From Haloplanus ruber (GTDB lineage Archaea; Halobacteriota; Halobacteria; Halobacteriales; Haloferacaceae): a stretch of 64,000 nucleotides of DNA. The notes beneath the pieces are model-generated. The model saw only the letters and a list, made by a program, of their open reading frames with translations. It had not been told where the DNA came from and made no database searches. Positions 24,990-32,478 of this stretch are shown here, piece by piece; within the stretch, counting starts at the first letter, position 1; every line of letters starts with the position of its first letter. The stretch is from assembly GCF_024494725.1 (NCBI RefSeq), contig NZ_JANHDK010000001.1, positions 868,001 to 932,000 on the forward strand. The letters run 5' to 3'. The position numbers and the translations under genes were made by a program.

Positions 24990-25397
24990 TCAGCGCCGGC
25001 GGATGAACTCCGGGAGCCGAACCCGGTCGAGTCCGTCCTCCGGAACGGTGGTCCGATCCGGCCGCGAGAACATCTCCGGTGGCCCGTCGGGTGACTCGCG
25101 GACGTCCTCGCCGCCAGAGGCGGCGTCGACGTCGACATCGTCGGTGTCGACGACGAGTTCCTCCCAGACGCTCGTCGACTCCGCCGCGGTCCGACCGGAC
25201 GCCTTGCGGCGCCCCTCCTCGTAGGCCAGTTCGATCAGGCTTCGTTCGTAGGTCGTATCGGTGGCCTCACACACCCGCTCGTACTCCTCGCGGTTCGGCT
25301 CGCCGAGACTCCGAGCGACGCCCAGAGCGAACGCCCGTTCGAGCGCGTCCGCCTTGTCGAGGTCGTCCCACTCGGTGCCGAATTCGGACTCGTACAT
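24990..25397 (-). CDS. Unknown protein of the motility locus, 135 aa
   Basis: Begins MYESEFGTEWDDLDKADALE. The first half is helical with conserved-looking acidic patches (RAFALGVARSLGEPNREEYE, then YERSLIELAYEEGRRKA); the second half is acidic and probably disordered, ending LPEFIRRR. I do not recognise a domain. Its ATG follows the stop of the ATPase gene after one base (TGACATG), so it is translated with that gene and is a candidate partner of it. Confidence 0.75.
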   Translation of the reverse strand: MYESEFGTEWDDLDKADALERAFALGVARSLGEPNREEYERVCEATDTTYERSLIELAYEEGRRKASGRTAAESTSVWEELVVDTDDVDVDAASGGEDVRESPDGPPEMFSRPDRTTVPEDGLDRVRLPEFIRRR

Positions 25398-25398
25398 G

Positions 25399-26103
25399 TC
25401 AGGCCTGGATCTGCTGTTCCGGGCGGACGTGAAGTCCGTCGTCCTCGAACTCGATGGCGTGAATGTTGCTGTCGATGCTGGTCCCTCGCATCTTGACGAT
25501 CTGGACCCCGCGGTGCATCCCCCCACTCTCTAGGTAGTTGTGCATGAAGATCACGCCGTGAGCGAGGTAATGCTCGTCCGCGTAGGAGGTGGGATCGGTC
25601 ATCTCCGAGATGAGCACGGTCGTCGCGCCGACGCGTTTCAGCGACGTGAGAAACTGGACGAACGCCTCGTGGTTGTCGGGGTAAAAGTACTGCAGGATCA
25701 TCGTCGAGTCGATGACCAGTCGGTCGATCTCCCGGGAGCTGATGAAGCTGACGAGGCGGTTCGTCATGTTCTTCACGCCCGAGGAGAAGCCGTTGCCGCC
25801 CGGTCCCTTCAGCAGTCGCTTGGCGTTGGAGTCGAAGACGTTCCGGAACTGGAGTTTGCCCGAGTGAGCCGCCTTCTCGAAGCCGAATTCGTAGGCGCTC
25901 ATGTCGTGAACCAACTCCTCTTCGGTCTCGTGCATGCTCAGGTAGAGACATTTCTCGCCGGCACGTGCCCCTTCGGTGACGAACTGTGAGGAGAACGTCG
26001 TCTTCCCGCTTCCCGGCGGGCCGCTGAGAATGTACAGCCGATTCCGGAGGAGTCCCCCGTCGACGAGTTCGTCGAAACCGTCCACCCCGGTGGAAACCCT
26101 CAT
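25399..26103 (-). CDS. RAD55/KaiC-like RecA-superfamily ATPase
   Basis: 234 aa from ATG 26103 (MRVSTGVDGFDELVDGG); the dyad-controlled TATA at about 26130 predicts a leaderless transcript starting at this ATG. Walker A GPPGSGKTTFSSQF (about residue 26), Walker B RLVIDSTMIL (about 120) and the KaiC-like SGxPGxGKT fold of the ArlH/GvpD/RAD55 group are visible. The closest functional analogue in the locus is ArlH. It forms an operon with the unknown 135-aa protein. It may sense nucleotide state to tune archaellum or taxis activity; this is inference. Confidence 0.85.
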   Translation of the reverse strand: MRVSTGVDGFDELVDGGLLRNRLYILSGPPGSGKTTFSSQFVTEGARAGEKCLYLSMHETEEELVHDMSAYEFGFEKAAHSGKLQFRNVFDSNAKRLLKGPGGNGFSSGVKNMTNRLVSFISSREIDRLVIDSTMILQYFYPDNHEAFVQFLTSLKRVGATTVLISEMTDPTSYADEHYLAHGVIFMHNYLESGGMHRGVQIVKMRGTSIDSNIHAIEFEDDGLHVRPEQQIQA

Positions 26104-26127
26104 CGCCAGATAACATTTCGGCCGCGT

Positions 26128-26162
26128 CAAATAGGTTGTGTCCGGGTTCTCAGGTGTGAAAA
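26128..26162 (-). promoter_or_regulatory. Motility dyad plus TATA of the RAD55-like gene
   Basis: Read on the minus strand, TTTCACACCTGAGAA (26161-26147) carries TCA-N4-TGA. TATTTG follows 13 bases later, about 26 nt before ATG 26103. No TATA lies at the matching distance on the plus side, so this site serves only the leftward operon. Confidence 0.65.
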
Positions 26163-26253
26163 TTGGGCACGACGGGCGGGGAGATTGGGCGGGCGAATCG
26201 GCCGGCAGGCGCGTTGCGAATTTATTTCAGTCAGTCCGCGTAACTGTCCTGTA

Positions 26254-26988
26254 ATGACGGACCTGACGCGAACAGGAATCGAGGGGCTGGATTCGATACT
26301 GAGCGGCGGCATCGTCGACAACGCGACGGTACTGATCAGTGGGAACCCGGGCACCGGAAAGAGTATTCTCGGGTTGCAGTACATCTACAACGGCGTGACC
26401 GAGTTCGACGAGAAAGGGATCTATCTCTCGTTCGAGGAAAACGCTGAGGATATCGCCCAAGCGGCCGAATCAATCGGCTTCGAGGACTGGCGAGAACTCG
26501 TCGAGGACGATCAGATCCTCATCTACGACAAACAGGAGCTGTTGCGACACAACGACTTCAACTCGACGCTAGACAGGTTGCTGGCGGCATTCGAGGAAAC
26601 CGAGTACGAACGGCTCGTTCTCGACTCGCTGACGATGTTCGAACTGTTCTTCGAGGACGAACAGGAAAAGCGGACGTATCTGCTGAAGTTCTCGGATATC
26701 CTGAAGGCCAACGGGTTGACGTCGCTGCTCATCGCCGAACAGTCCGCCGTATTCCCGGAACAGGACATCGGCCTCGAGAATTTCCTGACCGACGGGAACA
26801 TCTACCTGATCCAGACCCCGACGGAGTCCGGCGTCAACCGGTATATCTGGGTCGCCAAGATGCGAAAGCAGGACATCGAGACGGACATCTTCCCGATGGA
26901 CATCAACGAGGGTGGCATCACCGTCCACGAGCGTGCGGCGGGCTTCTCGATGATGGGTGGGAGCAACGACTCGTTCCCGGGCGAGTGA
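26254..26988 (+). CDS. KaiC-domain ATPase, RAD55 family
   Basis: 244 aa. It starts MTDLTRTGIEGLDSILSGG, with Walker A ISGNPGTGKSILGLQYIYNG (about residue 31) and Walker B ERLVLDSLTMFELFF (about 122). The end IDINEGGITVHERAAGFSM is the usual terminal strand of single-domain KaiC-like proteins. The start at 26254 agrees with TATTTATT-like sequence at 26218-26226. It is divergent from the other RAD55-like ATPase and converges on the winged-helix regulator. It may act with that regulator as a signalling ATPase; the mechanism is unknown. It has its own promoter without the dyad. Confidence 0.85.
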   Translation: MTDLTRTGIEGLDSILSGGIVDNATVLISGNPGTGKSILGLQYIYNGVTEFDEKGIYLSFEENAEDIAQAAESIGFEDWRELVEDDQILIYDKQELLRHNDFNSTLDRLLAAFEETEYERLVLDSLTMFELFFEDEQEKRTYLLKFSDILKANGLTSLLIAEQSAVFPEQDIGLENFLTDGNIYLIQTPTESGVNRYIWVAKMRKQDIETDIFPMDINEGGITVHERAAGFSMMGGSNDSFPGE

Positions 26989-27324
26989 TCACTCCGAGAG
27001 GGTTCGCCAAGCCTCGTCGAGTCGGTTCGTGACCTGCCGTCGTTCCTCGACATCGACGGAGATGTCCCCCTCGGAGAAGCTCACGACAACCTCCTCGATG
27101 TTCCGACGATAGACGTTGACGCGCCGCCGTTCGTCGGACAGCACTCGGTCGTGGTGTTCGAGGAGGTCCGCGTCGGTGAGCTCTTCGATCCGACGGTAGC
27201 AGGTGGCGATCGGTACGTCGAGTTCGTCGCTGAGCTCCTGGGCCGAGCGTGGCTCGTGTGCGAAACTCAGTATTTGGGGGTTGTACTCGTTGCCCAGAAC
27301 CCGCAACATCTCGGTTCCATCCAT
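26989..27324 (-). CDS. Winged-helix regulator inside the archaellum locus
   Basis: 111 aa. It begins MDGTEMLRVLGNEYNPQIL and has an ArsR-like winged helix: SAQELSDELDVPIATCYRRI as helices 2-3 and LTDADLLEHHDRVLSDERRR as the wing. The C-terminal 40 residues form a short beta/helical dimer region. Its own start is covered by a dyad that differs in one core base from the site before arlCE. It is thus the best local candidate for the factor binding the motility dyads. Winged-helix activators of archaellum genes are known in other Euryarchaeota (EarA in Methanococcus); orthology is not shown here. Confidence 0.88.
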   Translation of the reverse strand: MDGTEMLRVLGNEYNPQILSFAHEPRSAQELSDELDVPIATCYRRIEELTDADLLEHHDRVLSDERRRVNVYRRNIEEVVVSFSEGDISVDVEERRQVTNRLDEAWRTLSE

Positions 27325-27328
27325 TCGT

Positions 27329-27362
27329 TATCAATATAGATACGACCCTGAACAATAAATCG
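27329..27362 (-). promoter_or_regulatory. Dyad over the start of the winged-helix gene
   Basis: Minus strand TATCTATATTGATAA (27342-27328) ends 3 nt before the ATG. It matches the arlCE site TATCAATATTGATAA at 14 of 15 positions. TTTATT-like sequence at about 27360-27354 is the TATA, so here the dyad lies downstream of the TATA at the transcription start. That placement suits repression, unlike all the others. Confidence 0.55.
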
Positions 27363-27403
27363 TACTGTCATACGCGCGGCTGACACTCACCCCGGCGACA
27401 ATC

Positions 27404-27439
27404 TATCAGACCTGAGAATATCACGATCAGATTTATATC
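27404..27439 (+). promoter_or_regulatory. Motility dyad plus TATA of the small membrane protein
   Basis: TATCAGACCTGAGAA (27404-27418) is followed after 13 bases by TTTATATC (27432-27439). The predicted start is about 27461, some 6 nt before ATG 27467. Confidence 0.65.
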
Positions 27440-27466
27440 TGGATACGATAACTCACGGTTAAGACA

Positions 27467-27748
27467 ATGCTAGTCGTCGAATCCCTCTACTTCGCCGCCA
27501 CGGCGGTGCTGGTGGTCTCCGGGCTGACGATGGTCGGGATGGCAATCAAAGCCTATCTCCAGACGACCCGTCAGGCCATGATCCACGTTTCGCTCGGGTT
27601 TAGTCTGATCGCCGCCGCCGCCATCGCGACCGCGATCAGTGCCTTCATCAACGATTTCAGCGGGGTCCGATCCTTGCTTCTCGTCAACAACGGAATCGCC
27701 TCTCTTGGGTTTATTTTCGTTGTGTACAGTCTCATTATCTACGACTGA
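27467..27748 (+). CDS. Small three-helix membrane protein (DUF7521-like)
   Basis: 93 aa, almost entirely hydrophobic, with three predicted transmembrane helices (about 5-28, 38-60 and 68-90). It resembles the haloarchaeal DUF7521 group of small membrane proteins, often found near winged-helix regulators. No catalytic residues are visible. It lies directly before the archaellin genes and has the same dyad promoter, so it is probably expressed with motility. It could be a membrane partner of the regulator or of the archaellum base; not demonstrated. Confidence 0.8.
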   Translation: MLVVESLYFAATAVLVVSGLTMVGMAIKAYLQTTRQAMIHVSLGFSLIAAAAIATAISAFINDFSGVRSLLLVNNGIASLGFIFVVYSLIIYD

Positions 27749-27800
27749 GTAGCCCCCGGCGATCCACGTTTCTCGGGCTTCAACCGCATCAGACGTTATT

Positions 27801-27834
27801 TTTCACACGTGATATCCGGGGCCGTACCTTTATC
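27801..27834 (+). promoter_or_regulatory. Motility dyad plus TATA of archaellin gene 1
   Basis: TTTCACACGTGATAT (27801-27815) has TCA-N4-TGA, and TTTATC begins 13 bases later at 27829. The element and its spacer share 18 of 24 bases with the archaellin 2 promoter, including GTGATAT and GTACCTTTA. Confidence 0.65.
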
Positions 27835-27894
27835 ATCAGCTCCGAGCACGTACCAACAGAGCTCGGGGCGATACGATCCCGAGTACACTTCACA

Positions 27895-28617
27895 ATGTTC
27901 GAAGAACGGACGGACAGGGGGCAGGTCGGTATCGGGACGCTCATCGTGTTCATCGCGATGGTCCTGGTCGCGGCGATTGCGGCCGGCGTCCTCATCAACA
28001 CGGCTGGCTTCCTGCAGACTCAATCAGAACAGACCGGGCAACAGAGCAGCGCACAGGTCACCGACCGCCTCGAACCGGTGTCGAAGACTGGGAACGTCTC
28101 CGTCTACAACAGCACGGAGATTGTGAACGGTTCCGAGGTTAACACCACAATCGTCCCCGACTCGGAGGCAAACCTCTCGAAGGAGAACCAGTCGTTGGTG
28201 ATCAACGAAATCTCCCTGGTGGTCCAGAAGGCTCCGGGGGCTAGCGACATCAACATGAGCGCGACGACGTTCGAATTCGTCGGGCCTGCAGGCACCGACC
28301 GCTTCGCGTTCACGAACGAGACGGCCGTCAACCGGAGCGGCGCGACTGGTCCCGACGACCGCACTCGCGCGCTCCAAGACGACGACAACTCGCTCAACGA
28401 GAGCCGCGGCAACGGGCTCATCCTGAACAGTCGGACGGACCGGCTGGTCGTCACGCTCGACCTCAACGCGACGGCCAACACCGAACCCTTCGTCAATGGC
28501 CCCCTCTCCGCGGGCGAGACTGCCACCATCCGCGTCAACACCGAAAGTGGCGCCACTAGCATCATCCGCGTCCAAGTGCCACAGTCACTCTCCGGCGAGC
28601 AGTCCGTCGACCTGTAG
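27895..28617 (+). CDS. arlA1: Archaellin (first copy)
   Basis: 240 aa. The class III signal peptide MFEERTDRG is cut before [20 protein letters not shown], the hydrophobic assembly helix that packs the filament core. The outer domain is Asn/Thr-rich, with several N-x-S/T sequons (NST, NGS, NTT, NLS, NMS, NET, NRS, NAT), fitting N-glycosylated haloarchaeal archaellins. It forms the archaellum filament after processing by the prepilin peptidase (not in this window). The second copy 880 bp downstream differs at only four residues. The older symbol is flaB/flgA. Confidence 0.97.
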   Translation: MFEERTDRGQVGIGTLIVFIAMVLVAAIAAGVLINTAGFLQTQSEQTGQQSSAQVTDRLEPVSKTGNVSVYNSTEIVNGSEVNTTIVPDSEANLSKENQSLVINEISLVVQKAPGASDINMSATTFEFVGPAGTDRFAFTNETAVNRSGATGPDDRTRALQDDDNSLNESRGNGLILNSRTDRLVVTLDLNATANTEPFVNGPLSAGETATIRVNTESGATSIIRVQVPQSLSGEQSVDL

Positions 28618-28678
28618 CGGATCGCCACCGTATTTTCTTTTTCGCCGATTAGCGGGTGACAGGGCCGTAGCCCCCGAA

Positions 28679-28714
28679 TTTCAATAGTGATATTTTGGAG
28701 TGTACCTTTAATAG
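28679..28714 (+). promoter_or_regulatory. Motility dyad plus TATA of archaellin gene 2
   Basis: TTTCAATAGTGATAT (28679-28693) has TCA-N4-TGA, with TTTAATAG beginning 13 bases later at 28707. The predicted start is near 28734, next to an in-frame GTG at 28733. Confidence 0.65.
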
Positions 28715-28774
28715 TCGCCTTGTGCAACTATCGTGCAGAGCCCCGGACCCACAGCGCCGGGGGGACAGAAACAC

Positions 28775-29497
28775 ATGTTCGAAGAACGAATGGATAGGGG
28801 GCAGGTCGGTATCGGGACGCTCATCGTGTTCATCGCGATGGTCCTAGTCGCAGCGATTGCGGCTGGCGTCCTCATCAACACGGCTGGCTTCCTGCAGACT
28901 CAATCAGAACAGACCGGGCAACAGAGCAGCGCACAGGTCACCGACCGCCTCGAACCGGTGTCGAAAACCGGGAACGTCTCCGTCTACAACAGCACGGAGA
29001 TTGTGAACGGTTCCGAGGTTAACACCACAATCGTCCCCGACTCAGAGGCGAACCTGTCGAAGGAGAACCAATCGTTGGTGATCAACGAAATCTCCCTAGT
29101 GGTCCAGAAGGCTCCGGGGGCTAGCGACATCAACATGAGCGCGACGACGTTCGAAGTCGTCGGCCCCGAGGGTACCGACCGCTTCGCGTTCACGAACGAG
29201 ACGGCCGTCAACCGGAGCGGCGCGACTGGTCCCGACGACCGCACTCGCGCACTCCAAGACGACGATAACTCGCTCAACGAGAGCCGCGGCAACGGGCTCA
29301 TCCTGAACAGTCGGACGGATCGACTGGTCGTTACGCTCGATCTCAACGCGACGGCCAACACCGAACCCTTCGTCAATGGCCCCCTCTCCGCGGGCGAGAC
29401 TGCCACCATCCGCGTCAACACCGAAAGTGGCGCCACTAGCATCATCCGCGTCCAGGTGCCACAGTCACTCTCCGGCGAGCAGTCCGTCGAACTGTAA
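28775..29497 (+). CDS. arlA2: Archaellin (second copy)
   Basis: 240 aa, start ATG 28775 so that the signal peptide MFEERMDRG begins correctly; a GTG at 28733 in frame would add 14 residues and is unlikely. It is identical to the first archaellin except T6M, a Phe-to-Val and an Ala-to-Glu change near residues 124-128 (FEFVGPAG versus FEVVGPEG), and the penultimate residue (SVDL versus SVEL). The outer domain and sequons are the same. Two copies with separate dyad promoters suggest dosage or alternative regulation rather than antigenic difference. Confidence 0.97.
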   Translation: MFEERMDRGQVGIGTLIVFIAMVLVAAIAAGVLINTAGFLQTQSEQTGQQSSAQVTDRLEPVSKTGNVSVYNSTEIVNGSEVNTTIVPDSEANLSKENQSLVINEISLVVQKAPGASDINMSATTFEVVGPEGTDRFAFTNETAVNRSGATGPDDRTRALQDDDNSLNESRGNGLILNSRTDRLVVTLDLNATANTEPFVNGPLSAGETATIRVNTESGATSIIRVQVPQSLSGEQSVEL

Positions 29498-29569
29498 CGG
29501 ATCGCCGCGAGCCAACCGCACCGAATCTTTATATTTTCACGCCTCACAAGTGGAAACACTATCGAGGGC

Positions 29570-30157
29570 ATGCCATCGGATTCAGACGAGTCCACCTCGG
29601 AACGCGGAAAGGTGATCACCGAGGAGGAACTCGACCTCACGCGACACGACAACGTCTCCGAGCTCGACGACGGACGGTTCCTCGTCTCGACGGGCGAGTC
29701 GATGAGTGACGAAGCCGCACAGCGCCGCGCCGACGCCATCGACGCCCAACAGGCGAGAGACGAGAGTGAGGACGACGAGGGAAGCAACGACCCAGAACTC
29801 ACCGAGCTAGACGTCAACCGGTGGCTCGAGGATCACTTCCGAGGTATCGACGCCCAGTACGGTTTCCACGCGACGGCGAAGTTCGACGACGGTGTCAGCC
29901 GCCATCAGGTCGTCTCGAACGACGTCGTCACCAGCTTCGAGTCGCTGCTGATCTGGTACGCTCAGCACGTCGGTGGCGGCACGCCGGTCGAGGAGGTGCT
30001 CGGCATCCTGCTGGCCGAGTCGAACGTCTCGGTCCGCTATCCGGTCGGCACCCTCACCGGACTGCTCAAGCGCTACGATCTTGGTCGCGAGGACTCTATC
30101 GGCGACCTGATCGAGGCCGTCTCCAACGAGGAAGCAGTCGAGCTATCCGAGGATTGA
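29570..30157 (+). CDS. Unknown acidic archaellum-locus protein, 195 aa
   Basis: The first 80 residues are acidic and probably flexible (GKVITEEELDLTRHDNVSEL, then ARDESEDDEGSND). The last 115 residues form a helical domain: VNRWLEDHFRGIDAQYGFHA, then ESLLIWYAQHVGGGTPVEEV and TLTGLLKRYDLGREDSIGDL. I do not recognise it outside haloarchaea. A TATA (CTTTATATTTTC, 29526-29537) lies about 35-40 nt upstream, with no dyad. It sits between archaellin and cheY, so a role in archaellum or taxis is likely but unproven. Confidence 0.82.
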   Translation: MPSDSDESTSERGKVITEEELDLTRHDNVSELDDGRFLVSTGESMSDEAAQRRADAIDAQQARDESEDDEGSNDPELTELDVNRWLEDHFRGIDAQYGFHATAKFDDGVSRHQVVSNDVVTSFESLLIWYAQHVGGGTPVEEVLGILLAESNVSVRYPVGTLTGLLKRYDLGREDSIGDLIEAVSNEEAVELSED

Positions 30158-30167
30158 GCCCGACCCG

Positions 30168-30202
30168 TATCAGCACTGAGAATCGCGTCCGAGTCTTTAT
30201 TT
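30168..30202 (+). promoter_or_regulatory. Motility dyad plus TATA of cheY-cheC-cheD
   Basis: TATCAGCACTGAGAA (30168-30182) with TCA-N4-TGA is followed after 13 bases by TTTATTT (30196-30202). The predicted start is about 30225, almost leaderless for ATG 30228. Confidence 0.65.
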
Positions 30203-30227
30203 AGCGACTCCCGAATTCACGGGACAG

Positions 30228-30587
30228 ATGCCACCTAAAGTACTCATCGTCGACGACTCGGATTTCATGCGCAACCTTCTGCGCGAAATCCTCGAGGAGA
30301 ACTTCGAGATCGTCGACGAGGCCGAAAACGGGGTCGAGGCGGTCGAACTCTACCGAGAACACGATCCGGATCTGGTGATGATGGACATCGTGATGCCGAT
30401 CCGTGACGGGATCGAAGCGACGAGCGAGATTACCGGCAGCGACCCGGACGCGAACGTGATCATGTGTACGAGCGTTGGCCAGGAAGAGAAGATGAAAAAC
30501 GCCGTCAAGGCTGGCGCGGACGGCTACATCACGAAACCGTTCCAGAAACCGAACGTGCTCGAAGCCATCGACGACGTCGTGGCCTGA
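30228..30587 (+). CDS. cheY: Chemotaxis response regulator CheY
   Basis: 119 aa, a single receiver domain. The acidic pocket is D9-D10, the phospho-acceptor Asp53 is in VMMDIVMP, Thr is in IMCTSVG and Lys in YITKPF. Archaeal CheY-P binds CheF, which passes the signal to the archaellum motor (ArlCDE), changing rotation. It is first in the cheY-cheC-cheD operon, with cheC 2 nt after the stop. Confidence 0.97.
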   Translation: MPPKVLIVDDSDFMRNLLREILEENFEIVDEAENGVEAVELYREHDPDLVMMDIVMPIRDGIEATSEITGSDPDANVIMCTSVGQEEKMKNAVKAGADGYITKPFQKPNVLEAIDDVVA

Positions 30588-30589
30588 TA

Positions 30590-31816
30590 ATGCGTGTCGA
30601 TATCCAGTCGCTCGGCACGTACAACCGCCTCGCACAGGAAGGGGCGGAACACGCCGCAGCGTCGCTGACCCAGATGACGGGAATCGAGACGTACGTCGAC
30701 GTGACCAACGTCACGCTGATGTCGAAACAGGACGTAGAGGACGTCTTCGGCGGGACAGAGTTCGTCGGCGTGCAGATCGGCCTCGGCGGCGGTCTGTCGG
30801 GAGAGACGGCGCTCGCCTTCGACCAAGAGAGCGCCGCGAGTATCGTCGACGTCCTGGTCCCGGGCGCGTCCGCCGACGATGACGGCGAGTTCGACGAGAT
30901 GGCCCAAAGCGGAATCAACGAGATCGGCAACATCATGATGGGCGGGTTCGTCGACGGGTGGGCCGACTACCTCGGGGCCAGTGTGGATATGACCCCGCCG
31001 AACTACGTTGAGCGCGCCGGGACCGACGTACTCCCGGATGGCGCTTTGGATCGGGCCGAGGAGGAACACGTCTTCGTCTTCGAGAGTCAGATGACGGCCG
31101 TCGATCAGGAGATTGACGCCTACATCTACATGCTCCCGGAGTACGGCGCCTTCGCGGACATGCTCGCCGCGAGTGACGATCACGACGACGCCATCCCGAT
31201 GGACAAGCTGACCGTCTTCGACGAGATGACCCGACAGGGTGCCCAGCAGGCGGCGGGGAACGTCTCCTCGATGACGGGCATCGAGACGGACGTGGACGTG
31301 AGTCGACTCAGCTTCGTCCCAATCGAGGACGTCCCCAACACGGCCAGAGACGAGGTGTACATCGGGACGGTCATGGAGTTCAAGGGGACGCCCGGAGGCT
31401 ATCTCGCAATCCTCTTCGACGAGCCATCGGCCCGTACCATCGTCGACGCGACGGTACCGATGGAACTCGACGAACCGCTCGGTGAGATGGGCGAAAGCGC
31501 CATCGAAGAGCTCGGCAACATCATGACCAGTGGGTTCATCGACGGGTGGGCGAACGTCTTGCAGACGAGCATCGACCACACGCCCCCCGAACTGGTCCAC
31601 GACATGGGCACGGCCATTCTCAGCCCCATCGCCGGCCGTCTCGGGCAGTCCCAGGAGTACGCCTTCCTGATGGACTCGACGGTGGTCACCCCCGAAGGCG
31701 AGTTCAACTGCGAACTCTACGCCATCCCCGACGAGCGGAAGCTCAAGGAGGCACTCGACTCGCTGCTGGTCGAGCGAAGCGACCAACTCGAAGCCGACCA
31801 AGAATCGTTGTTCTGA
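30590..31816 (+). CDS. cheC: CheC phosphatase with two CheC domains
   Basis: 408 aa. Two complete CheC domains are fused. The first carries the active-site helix SGINEIGNIMMGGFVDGWAD (about residue 104) and the second carries SAIEELGNIMTSGFIDGWAN (about 300), both with the E-x2-N signature of CheY-P phosphatases. Each half begins with a similar helix (AAASLTQMTGIETYVDV and AAGNVSSMTGIETDVDV). It dephosphorylates CheY-P and can bind CheD. The fusion gives two active sites per chain, resembling the long CheC variants of other haloarchaea. Confidence 0.93.
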   Translation: MRVDIQSLGTYNRLAQEGAEHAAASLTQMTGIETYVDVTNVTLMSKQDVEDVFGGTEFVGVQIGLGGGLSGETALAFDQESAASIVDVLVPGASADDDGEFDEMAQSGINEIGNIMMGGFVDGWADYLGASVDMTPPNYVERAGTDVLPDGALDRAEEEHVFVFESQMTAVDQEIDAYIYMLPEYGAFADMLAASDDHDDAIPMDKLTVFDEMTRQGAQQAAGNVSSMTGIETDVDVSRLSFVPIEDVPNTARDEVYIGTVMEFKGTPGGYLAILFDEPSARTIVDATVPMELDEPLGEMGESAIEELGNIMTSGFIDGWANVLQTSIDHTPPELVHDMGTAILSPIAGRLGQSQEYAFLMDSTVVTPEGEFNCELYAIPDERKLKEALDSLLVERSDQLEADQESLF

Positions 31817-31845
31817 CATGAGAGGACAGCGACGAGGGCCCTGAG

Positions 31846-32346
31846 ATGGAGACGTACGGTCGGGGAACGAACTCGACGAGGACCCGTCGACGCGTTGGCA
31901 TCGCCGACTTCGCGGTCACCGACGACGGTGCCGTGTTGACGACGAGCGGGCTCGGCTCCTGCCTCGGGGTTGGCCTCTTCGACGAGTCGGCGGGCGTCGC
32001 CGGCCTGGCGCATACGATGTTACCGACCGCTCCCGACGACGCGGACAACGTCGCGAAGTTCTCCGATACAGGCATCGACGCGGTGGTGTCCGCGATGCGC
32101 CAGGAGGGAGCGGCCGTCGACAATATCAGGGCGAAGCTGGCCGGGGGAAGTGCCATGTTCGAGTTCGACAGTCAGGAGGAGTCCATCGGCAAGCGCAACG
32201 TCGCGGTGGGGCGGACGACACTCGAACGACTCGGAATCCCCATCGTCGCCGCAGACGTCGGCGGCGATTCAGGGCGCTCGCTGCGTTTCCAGGGCGATAC
32301 CGGCATTCTCGTGGTCAAAAGCGCCGGTGACGAGCGTCGACTCTGA
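31846..32346 (+). CDS. cheD: Chemoreceptor glutamine deamidase CheD
   Basis: 166 aa. The catalytic triad can be placed: Cys39 in GLGSCLGV, His56 in LAHTMLP (17 residues later, as in characterised CheD), and Thr33 before the Cys. GGSAMF and RSLRFQGDTG are family motifs. CheD deamidates Gln residues on receptors and forms a complex with CheC. It follows cheC after 29 nt, in the same operon. Confidence 0.95.
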   Translation: METYGRGTNSTRTRRRVGIADFAVTDDGAVLTTSGLGSCLGVGLFDESAGVAGLAHTMLPTAPDDADNVAKFSDTGIDAVVSAMRQEGAAVDNIRAKLAGGSAMFEFDSQEESIGKRNVAVGRTTLERLGIPIVAADVGGDSGRSLRFQGDTGILVVKSAGDERRL

Positions 32347-32365
32347 CAGACGCGCGTCACACACG

Positions 32366-32400
32366 TATCAATATTGATAACTGAAGGGGAACGGTTAAAC
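32366..32400 (+). promoter_or_regulatory. Motility dyad plus TATA of the arlCE operon
   Basis: TATCAATATTGATAA (32366-32380) contains the perfect 14-bp palindrome TATCAATATTGATA. GTTAAAC (32394-32400) follows after 13 bases. It is the closest match to the site over the winged-helix gene. Confidence 0.7.
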
Positions 32401-32430
32401 TATCCGAGACCAAATTCACACGCGATAGAG

Positions 32431-32478
32431 ATGGGTTCGACGGCCCGAGTCGCGGGAGGTGTCGGATGGAGCTCCTAG
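32431..32478 (+). other. Leader mini-ORF overlapping the arlCE start (15 aa)
   Basis: ATG 32431, about 7 nt after the predicted transcription start, gives MGSTARVAGGVGWSS and a TAG at 32476-32478. It overlaps the arlCE start (32466) by 13 nt in another frame. GGGAGGTG before ATG 32466 lies inside it and can serve as the Shine-Dalgarno of arlCE. Confidence 0.35.

Larger units (their letters stand above)
27895..29506 (+). repeat. Tandem 723-bp archaellin duplication
   Basis: The two archaellin ORFs (27895-28617 and 28775-29497) are nearly identical in DNA, with scattered silent changes. The similarity starts abruptly at the ATG and stops about 10 bp after the stop codon (CGGATCGCC), while the flanks are unrelated apart from the promoter. 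This sharp boundary suggests gene conversion or strong selection on the coding part. Confidence 0.9.

Noticed and set aside
26254-26988. Dyad at 26148-26162 acting rightward on the KaiC-like gene
   Set aside because: No TATA lies 13 bases to the right; the gene's own TATA-like sequence is at 26218-26226, about 57 bp away.
27895-29497. Archaellin pair as a phase-variation switch
   Set aside because: Copies are in the same orientation, each with its own promoter, and no recombinase or inverted repeat is nearby.
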